Position numbers and translations under genes: made by a program. 64,000 bases of DNA from Candidatus Cloacimonadota bacterium (GTDB lineage Bacteria > Cloacimonadota > Cloacimonadia > Cloacimonadales > Cloacimonadaceae): contig JAHDQK010000003.1 in assembly GCA_018433885.1 (NCBI GenBank), positions 62,001 to 126,000 of the forward strand. Reading direction: 5' to 3'. Under the pieces are notes generated by a model. That model was given only the letters and a program-made list of their open reading frames with translations. It searched no databases and had not been told where the DNA came from. Below are positions 42,809-52,047 of this stretch, piece by piece. Within the stretch, counting starts at the first letter, position 1. Each line of letters opens with the position of its first letter.

Positions 42809-44080
42809 ATGCGTCCCTTGCCCCATATCCTGAAGACAGCCATTCTGTCGCTACTGATCCTGCTTTTGGGCGGAGTGCTTGGTGCGGAGATCCTGATTCC
42901 GATGGACCGCAGCCAGAGCAATCACCTCAAGGCATATGGCGTCGCGTTTTATGGCCTGAAAGAGCAACAGGTGGTAAAGTGGCTACTGAACTACCGTGGC
43001 GGCAGCTTTCTGATGCCATCCTCCCCGGATATTATGGCGATCTGCAATATCCGCGGCGTTCGTTACGAAACTGTCAGTTCCGCCCAGGTTGCGGCGATTT
43101 ATCAGGAGATACAGGAAGCGAACATGGAGGCGGTAACGCTGGAGAAAGAGCCCAAAATCGGAGTTTATATCCCGCCCAACACTTTACCATGGGACGATGC
43201 CGTGAGCATGGCATTGGAATATGCGGAGATCGACTACGACAGGCTTTGGGACGATGAAGTGCTTTCCGGAAAGCTTAGCGATTACGATTGGCTGCACCTG
43301 CATCATGAGGATTTTACCGGTCAATATGGCAAATTCTATGGCTCCTATCGCCACACCGAGTGGTATCAGACGGATGTTCGCGTAAATGAAGCCATGGCTG
43401 CCAAACACGGATACTCCAAAGTATGGCAGCTCAAGCACGATGTAGCTTTCAAAATCCGCGAGTTCGTAAGCTCCGGCGGCTTTCTCTTTGCCATGTGTGG
43501 CGCCACGGATACTATCGATCTGGCGCTGGCAGCCCGTGGCATAGACGTGGTGGACGCCCTCATCGATGGTGATGGCATCGAGCCGGACTATATGAACCGC
43601 TTGAACTACGACCTCACCTTTGCCTTCGAGAATTTCCGGCTGAAGACAAACCCCTTTGAATACGAATTTTCGGATATCGATGCCAGCGATTATAGCAGAA
43701 TGCGCGGTGCGGAAGGAGACTACTTCCAGCTCTTCGATTTTTCCGCAAAATACGATCCCGTGCCCACTATGCTAACGCAATCCCACACCAATATCATCGA
43801 CGGATTTTTGGGGCAGACCACTTCGTTTTATCGCGATAAAGTAAAGAAAAGCGTGATCATCCTGGCGGAAGTGCCAAATCAAAGCGATGTGAAATACCTT
43901 CATGGCAACCTTGGAAAGGGTACCTTCACTTTTTACGGAGGACACGACCCGGAAGATTATCAGCATATGGTGGGAGATCCCGAGACAATTCTCGATCTGC
44001 ATAAAAACTCCCCCGGCTATCGCCTGATCCTGAACAACGTCCTCTTCCCCGCAGCGGAGAAGAAGAAACTGAAAACATAG
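42809..44080 (+). CDS. Secreted protein of the misnamed 'asparagine synthetase B' family
   Basis: A 423-residue protein with a signal peptide (hydrophobic core ILSLLILLLGGVLG, cleavage near residue 25). The mature start LIPMDRSQSNHLKAYGVAF and WLLNYRGGSFLMPSS match, from memory, a family often annotated as asparagine synthetase B in Bacteroidetes-like genomes. There is no glutaminase or PP-loop domain, so that name is wrong for function. HLHHEDFTGQYGKFYG and a later SGGFLFAMCGATDTIDLAL recall a Rossmann or GATase-like core; the Cys could be reactive. It probably acts in the periplasm; role unknown. The MlaD-like gene follows after 9 nt. Confidence 0.6.
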   Translation: MRPLPHILKTAILSLLILLLGGVLGAEILIPMDRSQSNHLKAYGVAFYGLKEQQVVKWLLNYRGGSFLMPSSPDIMAICNIRGVRYETVSSAQVAAIYQEIQEANMEAVTLEKEPKIGVYIPPNTLPWDDAVSMALEYAEIDYDRLWDDEVLSGKLSDYDWLHLHHEDFTGQYGKFYGSYRHTEWYQTDVRVNEAMAAKHGYSKVWQLKHDVAFKIREFVSSGGFLFAMCGATDTIDLALAARGIDVVDALIDGDGIEPDYMNRLNYDLTFAFENFRLKTNPFEYEFSDIDASDYSRMRGAEGDYFQLFDFSAKYDPVPTMLTQSHTNIIDGFLGQTTSFYRDKVKKSVIILAEVPNQSDVKYLHGNLGKGTFTFYGGHDPEDYQHMVGDPETILDLHKNSPGYRLILNNVLFPAAEKKKLKT

Positions 44081-44089
44081 GGCGGATTC

Positions 44090-44989
44090 TTGGCAAAATT
44101 TTATCAACACCTAAGAAGCACACGGATCAAGACGGGAATCTGGACTGTCCTGATCCTGATCATACTTGTTTTGGGTTACCTCTGGCTGAGTAATAAGATA
44201 AGCATGAAAAAACAGCAGTATCTGCGCGTGCTCTTCACCGAAGTAATGGGTTTGGAGACCGGGGATAAGATCATGTTCCGCGGCATGGAAGCAGGTAGGG
44301 TGAAATCTGTTCAGCTACATCCGGAAGGTATCGTGGTAATGGGAAAAATCTCCGCCGATATCCGCGTCCCGGTGGGTAGCAGATTCTATATTGAAGACAG
44401 TATTATGGGTAGCAAAAGCCTGAACATCCTTCCCGCAGAAACCACTAAATATCTGAACCTGCAAGATATTCAGCGGGGAGATACCCCGGTAAGCATGATG
44501 GCGATGATCTCTCAAGCAAAAGATATGCTTTCCCGGCTGGATACCATCCTGCGCGACATCGAAACCGAAGGCGGGATGATCGACCTCTCCGAAAAACTCG
44601 TGCGTAATACAGACGCCACTATGACGGAGGCGCGGCAAGGCATCGCCGGATTGCGCGCGGAATTATCCGTGATGATCGGCAAGGTGGAAGAGTTTACGGA
44701 CACCGCCGGACAAATCGCCCAAGAGAACCGGGAAAGCCTGAATAGCACTCTGAGCCTGGCTCCGGCTACCTTCAGCCGGATAAACTCCACCCTCGACAGC
44801 CTGCAAACGCTTTCCGCAAACCTGAATCGCAGCGCGGTCATGATCGCCGATGGTTCCGGCAGTGCCGGCAAAATCTTGAACGAAGACGATCTGTATCAAA
44901 AACTGATGATCTCCATAGACAACCTGGACGCCCTGATCGCGGATATCAAGGCAAACCCCCGTAAATACATCAAATTTTCGGTGTTCTAG
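44090..44989 (+). CDS. MlaD/MCE-family lipid-transport protein
   Basis: A 299-residue protein from a TTG at 44090. One N-terminal membrane helix (TGIWTVLILIILVLGYLWL) anchors a periplasmic MCE domain: FTEVMGLETGDKIMFRGMEAGRVKSV, then GSRFYIEDSIMGSKSLNI. The C-terminal half is helical, as in MlaD-type proteins that form hexameric rings carrying phospholipid between membranes. No MlaE or MlaF gene is adjacent, so partners must lie elsewhere. The next gene's ATG follows the stop directly. Confidence 0.85.
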   Translation: MAKFYQHLRSTRIKTGIWTVLILIILVLGYLWLSNKISMKKQQYLRVLFTEVMGLETGDKIMFRGMEAGRVKSVQLHPEGIVVMGKISADIRVPVGSRFYIEDSIMGSKSLNILPAETTKYLNLQDIQRGDTPVSMMAMISQAKDMLSRLDTILRDIETEGGMIDLSEKLVRNTDATMTEARQGIAGLRAELSVMIGKVEEFTDTAGQIAQENRESLNSTLSLAPATFSRINSTLDSLQTLSANLNRSAVMIADGSGSAGKILNEDDLYQKLMISIDNLDALIADIKANPRKYIKFSVF

Positions 44990-47900
44990 ATGAAAAAACT
45001 ACTCTTCGCTGTGATCCTCTTCAGTTATGGCTGGCTGCTCGCCGTGAGCTTCGGTCAGAACAAAGTAAACGCCACTCCCCAGGATTGGTCTGTAATCAAG
45101 ACCATGCACTTCGATATCTACTTCCCCAAGGGCGAGGATGATTTTGGCAAAACCGCTGCCTTGATGGCAGAAGATATCTATTATTATCTGAAGGATGACC
45201 TCAAATATCCCATCCATAGCCGCATCCCCATCATCTTCTACAGCACCCGCAATGAATTCCAGGTTACCAACATCATCTATCCGCTCCTCTCCGAGGGCGT
45301 GGGCGGGTTTACCGAAAGCTTGAGAAACCGTGTCGTGGTGCCCTTTGACGGCAGCTATAGCAACCTGGAAGAGCTCCTGGCGCACGAACTTACGCATGCC
45401 TATGTGAACGCTCTGGATAAACGCGTTACAAACGCCATCGAATCTCTGCGCCCCGCCAGCTTCCCCTTCTGGTTCTCCGAAGGGCTGCCGGAGTTCCTCT
45501 CCATCGGCGGTGAAGACGAATATAACAACATGTTCATCCTCGATATGGTCGTGAATGACGAGATCCCCAAACTGGATTACATCGATGGATACTTGGCATA
45601 CCGCCTGGGCGAAAGCTTCCTGAACTTCATCGAAGAGGTATATGGCCGCGAGAAGGTGAGCGAATACTTCTATTCTCTTAGAACAATGAACAACTTGGAA
45701 GAAGCTACCAAGCGGGTGTTTGGCATCAAGTTCGATGAGCTCCAGTCCCGCTGGAAGTTTCAGATGAAGAGGGATTACTATCCGCTGGTGAACCTTCACG
45801 ACATCCCCTGGGAAAAACATGAACGGCGCACCAAAAGCCAAGAAGATGGTTCCTACTTCAATTTCTCCCCCGTCTTCGCTCCGGATGGCAGCCGCTACGC
45901 CTATTTCTCGGATGCCGGGGCCCGCTACAGCATCTGGCTGGCGGGTACGCATGGCTTGGGGAAACCACGCAGAATTATCACCGGCGAAACCACCGGCAAA
46001 ATGGAAGAATTCTACTATATGCGCAGCAACCTGAGCTGGTTTCCGGATGGCAAACGCCTCGCCTTTGCCGCCAAAACTTCAGCCGGAGACCGCATCCACA
46101 TCCTGGACATAGATAAAAAGAAGATCGTGCAAAGCCTGGAGATCCCCGGCCTCCGCGCCATCTTCGAGATCGATGTCTCCCCGGATGGCTCGATGATCGC
46201 TCTCAACGGACAACACCAGATGCAGACGGATATCTTTGTCTATCATCTCGATACAAAAGAATTGCAACGCATTACTGACGATAGTTTCTACGACGCTAGC
46301 CCCGCTTGGGCTCCGGATGGCACAAAAATCGCGTTTTCCTCCGAGCGGGACGAGATTCCGGAATCTCGCCGCTATGGCTATTTTGCCAATTTCAGCTCCG
46401 ATATCTTTGAATACCGCTTTGCGGACGACAGCCTGATGCAGATCACCAAAGAACCTTTCAACTGCCTGCGTCCCTTTTATGTGAAGGATAGCGCGCATCT
46501 TGCTTTCGTGTCCGCCCGTAGCGGCCTCACAAACCTGGAGATCGTGGATCTGGAAAATAATCGCATCAGCCCCATCACCAATATCCTTTCCGGAGTATTC
46601 AACGCCGATATCTCTGCCGATGGCAATTACTTGGCTCTCTCAAATTACTTCGATGGTGCCTGGGAAATCTACTTCGAAAGTAGCCCGCTCTTGGACCTGG
46701 AATATCGGGATTACCCCGCCCCCACTCAGTATCATAAAGATGCAAACCTGTTGGATCGCATAGATTTCTCCCTCTTGGATTACTACGGAACCCGCCCCAA
46801 GGTGAAGCTAGCCCGAAACCCAGGACGCACAGCCAATACCCGCCGACCCATCATCAGCGGATTCGAGCCGGTGATCCCAGATACCAGCCTGATCGCAACC
46901 AACTTCTCTTGGGACGATCGTCCTTCAGAACCCTCCGAAAACCCGCCCCGCATCCAGAAATATCGCCCCAAATTCGCTCTGGATACTCTGTGGGGAGGGC
47001 TGGCATACAGCTCCACCTACGGCGCTATCGGAAGCGTGGAACTGGGGCTTAGCGACCTCATGGGCGATCACGGAATCGGCATCAGCGTGGGCATCGCGGA
47101 TAAACTGGAGAAAACCAATTTCGTATTCAGCTATCTCTATCTTAAAAACCGGATCGACCTCGGACTGGGAGTCTATAACCTCTATGACGAGGCGTATTAT
47201 CGCTATTACAAGCCTACCGGGAACGATTATGGAAGATTCCGCCAACGCCAGACCGGGCTCTACGCCCTAGCCCGCTATCCCTTCAGCCGCTTTTCCCGCC
47301 TGGAACTGGATAACATGCTCTTCGATTATGAAATGCACTGGGACTACCTGCCCCACCAAAACATCGATTCCAGCGATTGGATCAATAATGTGGATCAAAC
47401 CAGCACAGTAGCCTATGTTCCCGGCATCAGCCTCGTTTACGATAACGCGCGTTATGGCTCCACCGGACCTATGATCGGGTTCCGCGGCGTCTATAACATC
47501 AGCAAAAGCTTTGCCAAAAAGGATCTGGATTACCTTACCAACTATGTGGATCTGCGCAGTTATACCCTCTTCAGCCGCAGATATTCCCTTGCCTTAAGGC
47601 TCAATGGCGCCATCAGCACCGGCAGTAGTCCGGATTACTTCTCTCTGGGCGGCTACTATGGTGTTCGCGCCTTGGATCACAACCTGGCAGACCGCAAGAA
47701 ACTACTCGCCAGCGTGGAACTGCGCTTCCCGATGCTGGATTATCTGGCGATGGCGTTTCCCCTGCCTCTTACTCTGGGCAATATCCGCGGATCCGCTTAT
47801 GTGGATGCCGGTGCGGTTTGGGATCGCGATAAACACTTCCGGGGCACCAACAACGGCTTGCTGGAAGATATTAAAATGGGCTACGGTTTTGGCCCCAGGC

Positions 47901-48004
47901 TGAATATCGGCTACTTTGTCCTCAAGCTGGATGTTGCGTGGCAAACAGATCTCTCGCGCATCAGCAAACCGCAGGTCTATCTCAGCCTTACCGAAGATTT
48001 TTGA
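44990..48004 (+). CDS. Secreted gluzincin peptidase + TolB-like propeller + surface-antigen barrel
   Basis: A 1004-residue outer-membrane protein with three joined modules. After a signal peptide (1-22) comes a zinc-peptidase domain: LLAHELTHAY has H132-E-x-x-H136, and WFSEGLPEFLS a likely third ligand, as in the MA clan. Residues about 290-610 are PD40/TolB-type blades (FSPVFAPDGSRYAYF, LSWFPDGKRLAF, IDVSPDGSMIALN, PAWAPDGTKIAFSSERD). From about 660 there is a surface-antigen (Omp85/D15-like) barrel ending in a terminal Phe (YLSLTEDF), the usual outer-membrane insertion signal. It could process or display surface proteins. The gene continues the MlaD-like operon. Confidence 0.85.
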   Translation: MKKLLFAVILFSYGWLLAVSFGQNKVNATPQDWSVIKTMHFDIYFPKGEDDFGKTAALMAEDIYYYLKDDLKYPIHSRIPIIFYSTRNEFQVTNIIYPLLSEGVGGFTESLRNRVVVPFDGSYSNLEELLAHELTHAYVNALDKRVTNAIESLRPASFPFWFSEGLPEFLSIGGEDEYNNMFILDMVVNDEIPKLDYIDGYLAYRLGESFLNFIEEVYGREKVSEYFYSLRTMNNLEEATKRVFGIKFDELQSRWKFQMKRDYYPLVNLHDIPWEKHERRTKSQEDGSYFNFSPVFAPDGSRYAYFSDAGARYSIWLAGTHGLGKPRRIITGETTGKMEEFYYMRSNLSWFPDGKRLAFAAKTSAGDRIHILDIDKKKIVQSLEIPGLRAIFEIDVSPDGSMIALNGQHQMQTDIFVYHLDTKELQRITDDSFYDASPAWAPDGTKIAFSSERDEIPESRRYGYFANFSSDIFEYRFADDSLMQITKEPFNCLRPFYVKDSAHLAFVSARSGLTNLEIVDLENNRISPITNILSGVFNADISADGNYLALSNYFDGAWEIYFESSPLLDLEYRDYPAPTQYHKDANLLDRIDFSLLDYYGTRPKVKLARNPGRTANTRRPIISGFEPVIPDTSLIATNFSWDDRPSEPSENPPRIQKYRPKFALDTLWGGLAYSSTYGAIGSVELGLSDLMGDHGIGISVGIADKLEKTNFVFSYLYLKNRIDLGLGVYNLYDEAYYRYYKPTGNDYGRFRQRQTGLYALARYPFSRFSRLELDNMLFDYEMHWDYLPHQNIDSSDWINNVDQTSTVAYVPGISLVYDNARYGSTGPMIGFRGVYNISKSFAKKDLDYLTNYVDLRSYTLFSRRYSLALRLNGAISTGSSPDYFSLGGYYGVRALDHNLADRKKLLASVELRFPMLDYLAMAFPLPLTLGNIRGSAYVDAGAVWDRDKHFRGTNNGLLEDIKMGYGFGPRLNIGYFVLKLDVAWQTDLSRISKPQVYLSLTEDF

Positions 48005-48027
48005 TTATGATGATATAAGGAGAAAAC

Positions 48028-49506
48028 ATGAAGATTGATGTAACTCGCAAAGTACCGGAACACCCGGAAACCCTCATCCTTGTTTTGGATGAAGTGAGCA
48101 AGGTGAACGAGATAGAGATTCTGGACGACGAATTGCTGGATACCATAGAGCATTTTGTGAAGGCAGAGAGCTTCCTCTTTGATTTCGCGAATATCCGCTC
48201 CTTTACCCGCATGGCGGGCAAAAAGCCGCAAAACATCATCCTCGCCGGAGCCGGAGACAGAGATAAACTGGATTCCCAAAGACTCCGGAAAGTACTTGCC
48301 GGATGCCTGCGCGAAGCCATCCGCATGAAAGCTTTGCAAGTGTATCTGAATATCGGTTTCGAAACTGCTATCCCCGAGGCGGAGCTGGGTCACACCGTGG
48401 CAGAAGCGACCCTTCTCACAAGCTACAAATTCAACCGCTACCAAAGCCAAAGCAACGGTCATGAGCTCGAAAGCCTGCATCTGATCTACAACACCAAAAC
48501 CAACCGCCACTTGAATCGCGGCATTTTGGAAGGCAGAATCTACGCCGAAGCCACAAACCTCGCCCGGGATCTCGTGAACGAACCCCCCAACGTGATAAAT
48601 CCCGAAACCCTCGCTGATCATGCCAAGAAAACAGCGCTCCAATATGGATTCTCCATCGATATCTTCAGCATGGACAAAATCAAACGCTTGAAGATGGAAG
48701 CATTTCTCAGCGTGGGCAAGGGTTCCAAGACCGAACCCCGCCTGATCCTGATGCGCTACAATGGTAATCCGGATAAAAAGCATCAGCTTTGCGCTCTGGT
48801 AGGCAAAGGCCTCACTTTCGATTCCGGCGGATACAGCCTCAAACCCGCCGCCGGCATGGTAAACATGAAGACGGATATGGGAGGAGCAGCCGCGGTGATC
48901 GGTGCCATGGCAGCCATCGCCACCCTGAAACTCAAGGTGAACGTGCTGGGCGTGATCGCCGCCGCGGAAAACATGATCGGCTCAAATGCCTATCGCCCCG
49001 GCGACATCATCACCACCATGGCTGGAAAGACCATCGAAGTGGTAAACACCGATGCCGAAGGCAGACTTACCTTGATCGACGCCATCCACTATGCTCTGGA
49101 GAAGGAGAAAGCTGACCGCGTGCTGGATATCGCAACCCTCACCGGAGCCGCAGTTGCCGCGCTGGGCAAGGATTTCTCTGCAGTTTTGGGCAACAACGAC
49201 GCTTGGATGGAGCAGCTCCAGATTGCCGCCGATGCTTGCGGCGAGAGAATCTGGAAAATGCCCCTGCACGAGGATTATAAAGAACTGATCAAATCCGAAG
49301 TGGCAGACCTCAAAAACTCCGGTGGACCTCTTGCCGGATGCATCACCGCTGCCCTGTTCATCGGCGAATTTGTGCAGGATAAACCCTGGATTCACATCGA
49401 TATCGCTGGAAGTTCCAGCAAAGACAAACCCAGCGGAACAGATAACTTCGGTGCCACCGGAGTAGGCGTGAGACTCCTCACAAACCTGATCCGCAACATG
49501 GAATAG
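48028..49506 (+). CDS. pepA: Leucyl aminopeptidase (M17)
   Basis: A 492-residue cytosolic M17 aminopeptidase. The metal and catalytic residues are in VGKGLTFDSGGYSLKP, MKTDMGGAAAVIGAM and the signature NTDAEGRLTLIDAI. The N-terminal 170 residues form the divergent regulatory domain. ATAAGGAG lies upstream of ATG 48028. It removes N-terminal residues from peptides, fitting an amino-acid-fermenting life style. A strong hairpin follows 9 nt after its stop. Confidence 0.93.
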   Translation: MKIDVTRKVPEHPETLILVLDEVSKVNEIEILDDELLDTIEHFVKAESFLFDFANIRSFTRMAGKKPQNIILAGAGDRDKLDSQRLRKVLAGCLREAIRMKALQVYLNIGFETAIPEAELGHTVAEATLLTSYKFNRYQSQSNGHELESLHLIYNTKTNRHLNRGILEGRIYAEATNLARDLVNEPPNVINPETLADHAKKTALQYGFSIDIFSMDKIKRLKMEAFLSVGKGSKTEPRLILMRYNGNPDKKHQLCALVGKGLTFDSGGYSLKPAAGMVNMKTDMGGAAAVIGAMAAIATLKLKVNVLGVIAAAENMIGSNAYRPGDIITTMAGKTIEVVNTDAEGRLTLIDAIHYALEKEKADRVLDIATLTGAAVAALGKDFSAVLGNNDAWMEQLQIAADACGERIWKMPLHEDYKELIKSEVADLKNSGGPLAGCITAALFIGEFVQDKPWIHIDIAGSSSKDKPSGTDNFGATGVGVRLLTNLIRNME

Positions 49507-49514
49507 ACCATCTT

Positions 49515-49552
49515 GGGCATAGCTCTCAAGCCCCGCTGTGGGGGCTATGCCC
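49515..49552 (+). terminator. Hairpin between pepA and the zinc-importer genes
   Basis: GGGCATAGC (49515-49523) pairs perfectly with GCTATGCCC (49544-49552), with CCCC/GGGG pairing possible inside the loop. There is no T-run, so it could be a rho-independent-like stop, an attenuator or a repeat element. Confidence 0.4.
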
Positions 49553-49572
49553 CACCCTATTGGGAGAACTTA

Positions 49573-50496
49573 ATGAAAAGACCCAGCTTCTTGCTAATCT
49601 TGATTTTGACCTTGATTGCAGCCTGTAAAGCTCCTGTAGAGAAGAGTGCCGATGCCCTGCCTCTGATCATCACGTCCATATACCCCTACGAATTGCTCGT
49701 GAAACAGATGGTGGGAGACGCCATCGAAGTGCGCAGCCTGATCCCCGCGAACGCCTCGGTGCATTCGTTTAGTCCTCAACCATCTGATCTGAAAGATTTG
49801 CACAAGGCAGATCTGATCTTGATCAACGGCATGGGTTTGGAAGCGATGTTTGAACCGCAGCTTAATCAGCTGAAGGATAAGCTCTTGATCAGCGAAGATT
49901 TGCTAAGCGACCTCATCGCTCTGGACTCGCTGAACCAAGTGAGGGATGTCCTCATGCACAGCCATGAAGAAGAGGAAGAGCACCACCATCCCGGTGCCGA
50001 TCCGCATCTTTGGACTTCGATCCCGATGATGACCAAGCTGGCTACCAAGCTTCGCTCCGAGCTGGTGACCCGCTTCCCGGACGCCGCGCCGGTGATAAAC
50101 CACAATTTCGCTGAGATCGTAGAAGAACTTGCCCAAGCGCACGATAAAATCACCTCCGAGCGCAGTGCTTATCCCAAGCCCGCTTTGGTTACCTATCACA
50201 ACAGTTTCCACTATTTCACGCGGGATTACGACATCCTCTATCTGGGCTGGGTGCAGAGCTCTCCCGGCAAGGAACCCGGTGCCCGGGATCTTGCCAATCT
50301 GGGCGCAAAAATCCGTTCCCACAACGTGCGCCGCATCTTCATTGAACCCCAACAAAATCCCAAATCAGCGGAGGTTCTCGCCAAAGAATACAGGCTTGAA
50401 CTAGGCACTCTGGACCCCATCGGGGCATCGCTGAACGTATCCACGATCACCGAACTGATCCTGAAGAACTGGGAAGCCATGAAGCTGGCATTTTGA
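49573..50496 (+). CDS. znuA: Zinc/manganese-type ABC importer, binding lipoprotein
   Basis: About 307 residues from ATG 49573 (GGGAG upstream; a frame opening at 49513 crosses the hairpin and is not used). Residues 1-20 end in a lipobox (LILTLIAAC), so the protein is a lipoprotein. It belongs to the cluster A-I (ZnuA/TroA) binding proteins: ASVHSFSPQPSDLKDL carries the first metal-binding His, a His/Glu-rich loop (HSHEEEEEHHHPGADPHLW) supports zinc over manganese, and YHNSFHYFTRDY and EPQQNPKSAEVLA follow. ATPase and permease genes come next, in the same direction. Confidence 0.88.
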   Translation: MKRPSFLLILILTLIAACKAPVEKSADALPLIITSIYPYELLVKQMVGDAIEVRSLIPANASVHSFSPQPSDLKDLHKADLILINGMGLEAMFEPQLNQLKDKLLISEDLLSDLIALDSLNQVRDVLMHSHEEEEEHHHPGADPHLWTSIPMMTKLATKLRSELVTRFPDAAPVINHNFAEIVEELAQAHDKITSERSAYPKPALVTYHNSFHYFTRDYDILYLGWVQSSPGKEPGARDLANLGAKIRSHNVRRIFIEPQQNPKSAEVLAKEYRLELGTLDPIGASLNVSTITELILKNWEAMKLAF

Positions 50497-50526
50497 ACCT
50501 GATAACCGCATATCCAGGCAGATAAC

Positions 50527-51255
50527 ATGATCCAGATACAAGACCTGCAGTTCCGGATCTCCGGCAAAAGCATCCTGGAAGATATCAACCTGGAGATCCC
50601 CGATGGCGTGTTTGCCGCCATCATCGGCCCCAATGGCGCGGGGAAATCCACCCTGATCAAGCTGATCATGGGGCTTTTGGACATCCAAGAAGGCAAGATC
50701 ACCATCGACAACATTCCCCAGCATGAATGGCTGAAACACAGCGGCTTTGGCTATCTGCCTCAAAGAGAAGAGTTTGACCGCGCCTTCCCCGCCACCGCCC
50801 TGGACATCGTTCTGATGGGAATCGCCGGGAGCATCCCCCGCGGACGCCGTTGCACAGCGGAACACCGCCAAAAAGCACTCTCCGCCATGCAGGATTGCGG
50901 CATCTTTGAAAAAGCCAACAACCGCATCGGCAGCCTTTCCGGGGGCGAGTTTCAGCGTGTGATGCTGGCGCGGGCGATACTCTCCGATAGCAAATACCTG
51001 ATCCTGGACGAACCGGAAGCCGGCATCGACAGAGTGGGCGTCAGCAGCTTTTTTGAACTGCTTAAAATGCTGAACGATAAAGGCAAGACCATCATCACCA
51101 TCTCCCACGATCTGCATACGCTTAGCGATTACTGTAGCTTCCTGATCTGCCTGAATCGCCGCCTACACTGCCACAACCACGCGGAATTGGTGAATTCGGA
51201 TGTCATCCACAGAACTTTCGGCGAAGCTATCCGCCTGATCGAGAAGGACTACTAA
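50527..51255 (+). CDS. znuC: Zinc/manganese-type ABC importer, ATPase
   Basis: A 242-residue ABC ATPase. Walker A is GPNGAGKSTL, the signature is LSGGEFQRVMLARAIL, Walker B is YLILDEPEAGID and the switch His is in TISHDLHTL. It begins 30 nt after the binding-protein gene and its stop is followed directly by the permease ATG. It powers uptake of the metal delivered by the lipoprotein. Confidence 0.9.
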   Translation: MIQIQDLQFRISGKSILEDINLEIPDGVFAAIIGPNGAGKSTLIKLIMGLLDIQEGKITIDNIPQHEWLKHSGFGYLPQREEFDRAFPATALDIVLMGIAGSIPRGRRCTAEHRQKALSAMQDCGIFEKANNRIGSLSGGEFQRVMLARAILSDSKYLILDEPEAGIDRVGVSSFFELLKMLNDKGKTIITISHDLHTLSDYCSFLICLNRRLHCHNHAELVNSDVIHRTFGEAIRLIEKDY

Positions 51256-52044
51256 ATGCCTCTGTTTCTGATCACTGCGCTTTTGGGCGCGATACTCAGC
51301 GGAATATCGCTTGCCATCTTTGCTCCTTATGTAACCCTCAGGCGCATCTCGTATCTGGGAGAAGCGCTTTCCCACATCGCTTTTGCCGGGATCGCGATCG
51401 CCATCATCTCCGGGATGAACCTCACGCTGGGTGCGTTGATCTTTGTCTCGGCGGTTGCCATGGGCATCTCGTGGCTTTCGGAACACCACAAGATCCAGGA
51501 AGCAAATACCATTACGATCTTCCTTTCGCTATCGATGGCGTTGGGGATCATCCTGATCTCACTTTCCAGAAACTACAGCTTCGATCTTTCCAGTTACCTC
51601 TTTGGCAACGTGCTCTTGATCTCGCTGAGCGAACTTTGGATCCTGGGCGGGTTAAACGTCCTGAACATCGCTTTCGTGATCTTCTTCTACAAGGAGCTTT
51701 TTTACCTCAGCTACAACCCCGAGATGGCAAAGGTGTTCCGGATTCGCACACAGGGTGTGGACAAGATGTTCTACATATTATTGGCGGCGAATATCGTTTT
51801 CAACCTTAAGAGTGCGGGGATCATCCTCGTGACCGCTCAGCTTATCCTTCCCGCGGTGATTGCCTTCAATTTGGTGCAAAAATTGCACACTGCCATAATC
51901 ACGGCGGTGATAACGGCTATCATCTGCGCGATTGCCGGCTTTGCCGCGTCGTTTGCTTTGAACCTGCCCACCGGTGCTACGATCGTCGTCTGTCAGGCGC
52001 TACTGTATGCCTTAAGTTTCTTATTTAAAAGGAGATTCGATTAA
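51256..52044 (+). CDS. znuB: Zinc/manganese-type ABC importer, permease
   Basis: A 262-residue ABC-3-family permease with about eight membrane helices, opening FLITALLGAILSGISLAIFAPYVTLRRISYLGEALSHIAFAG, where LGEALSHIAFAG is the family's conserved metal-permease motif, and later SAGIILVTAQLILPAVIAF. It is immediately downstream of the ATPase gene, and the next gene starts 3 nt after its stop. Confidence 0.9.
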   Translation: MPLFLITALLGAILSGISLAIFAPYVTLRRISYLGEALSHIAFAGIAIAIISGMNLTLGALIFVSAVAMGISWLSEHHKIQEANTITIFLSLSMALGIILISLSRNYSFDLSSYLFGNVLLISLSELWILGGLNVLNIAFVIFFYKELFYLSYNPEMAKVFRIRTQGVDKMFYILLAANIVFNLKSAGIILVTAQLILPAVIAFNLVQKLHTAIITAVITAIICAIAGFAASFALNLPTGATIVVCQALLYALSFLFKRRFD

Positions 52045-52047
52045 CCG

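Noticed and set aside
42809-44080. Functional call as asparagine synthetase
   Set aside because: Signal peptide present; PP-loop and glutaminase domains absent.
44999-45952. Leftward 317-codon open frame
   Set aside because: Antisense to the peptidase-propeller-barrel gene; long only because of the codon bias of the real gene.
47977-48783. Leftward 268-codon open frame over pepA
   Set aside because: Antisense to a clear M17 aminopeptidase; no coding character of its own.
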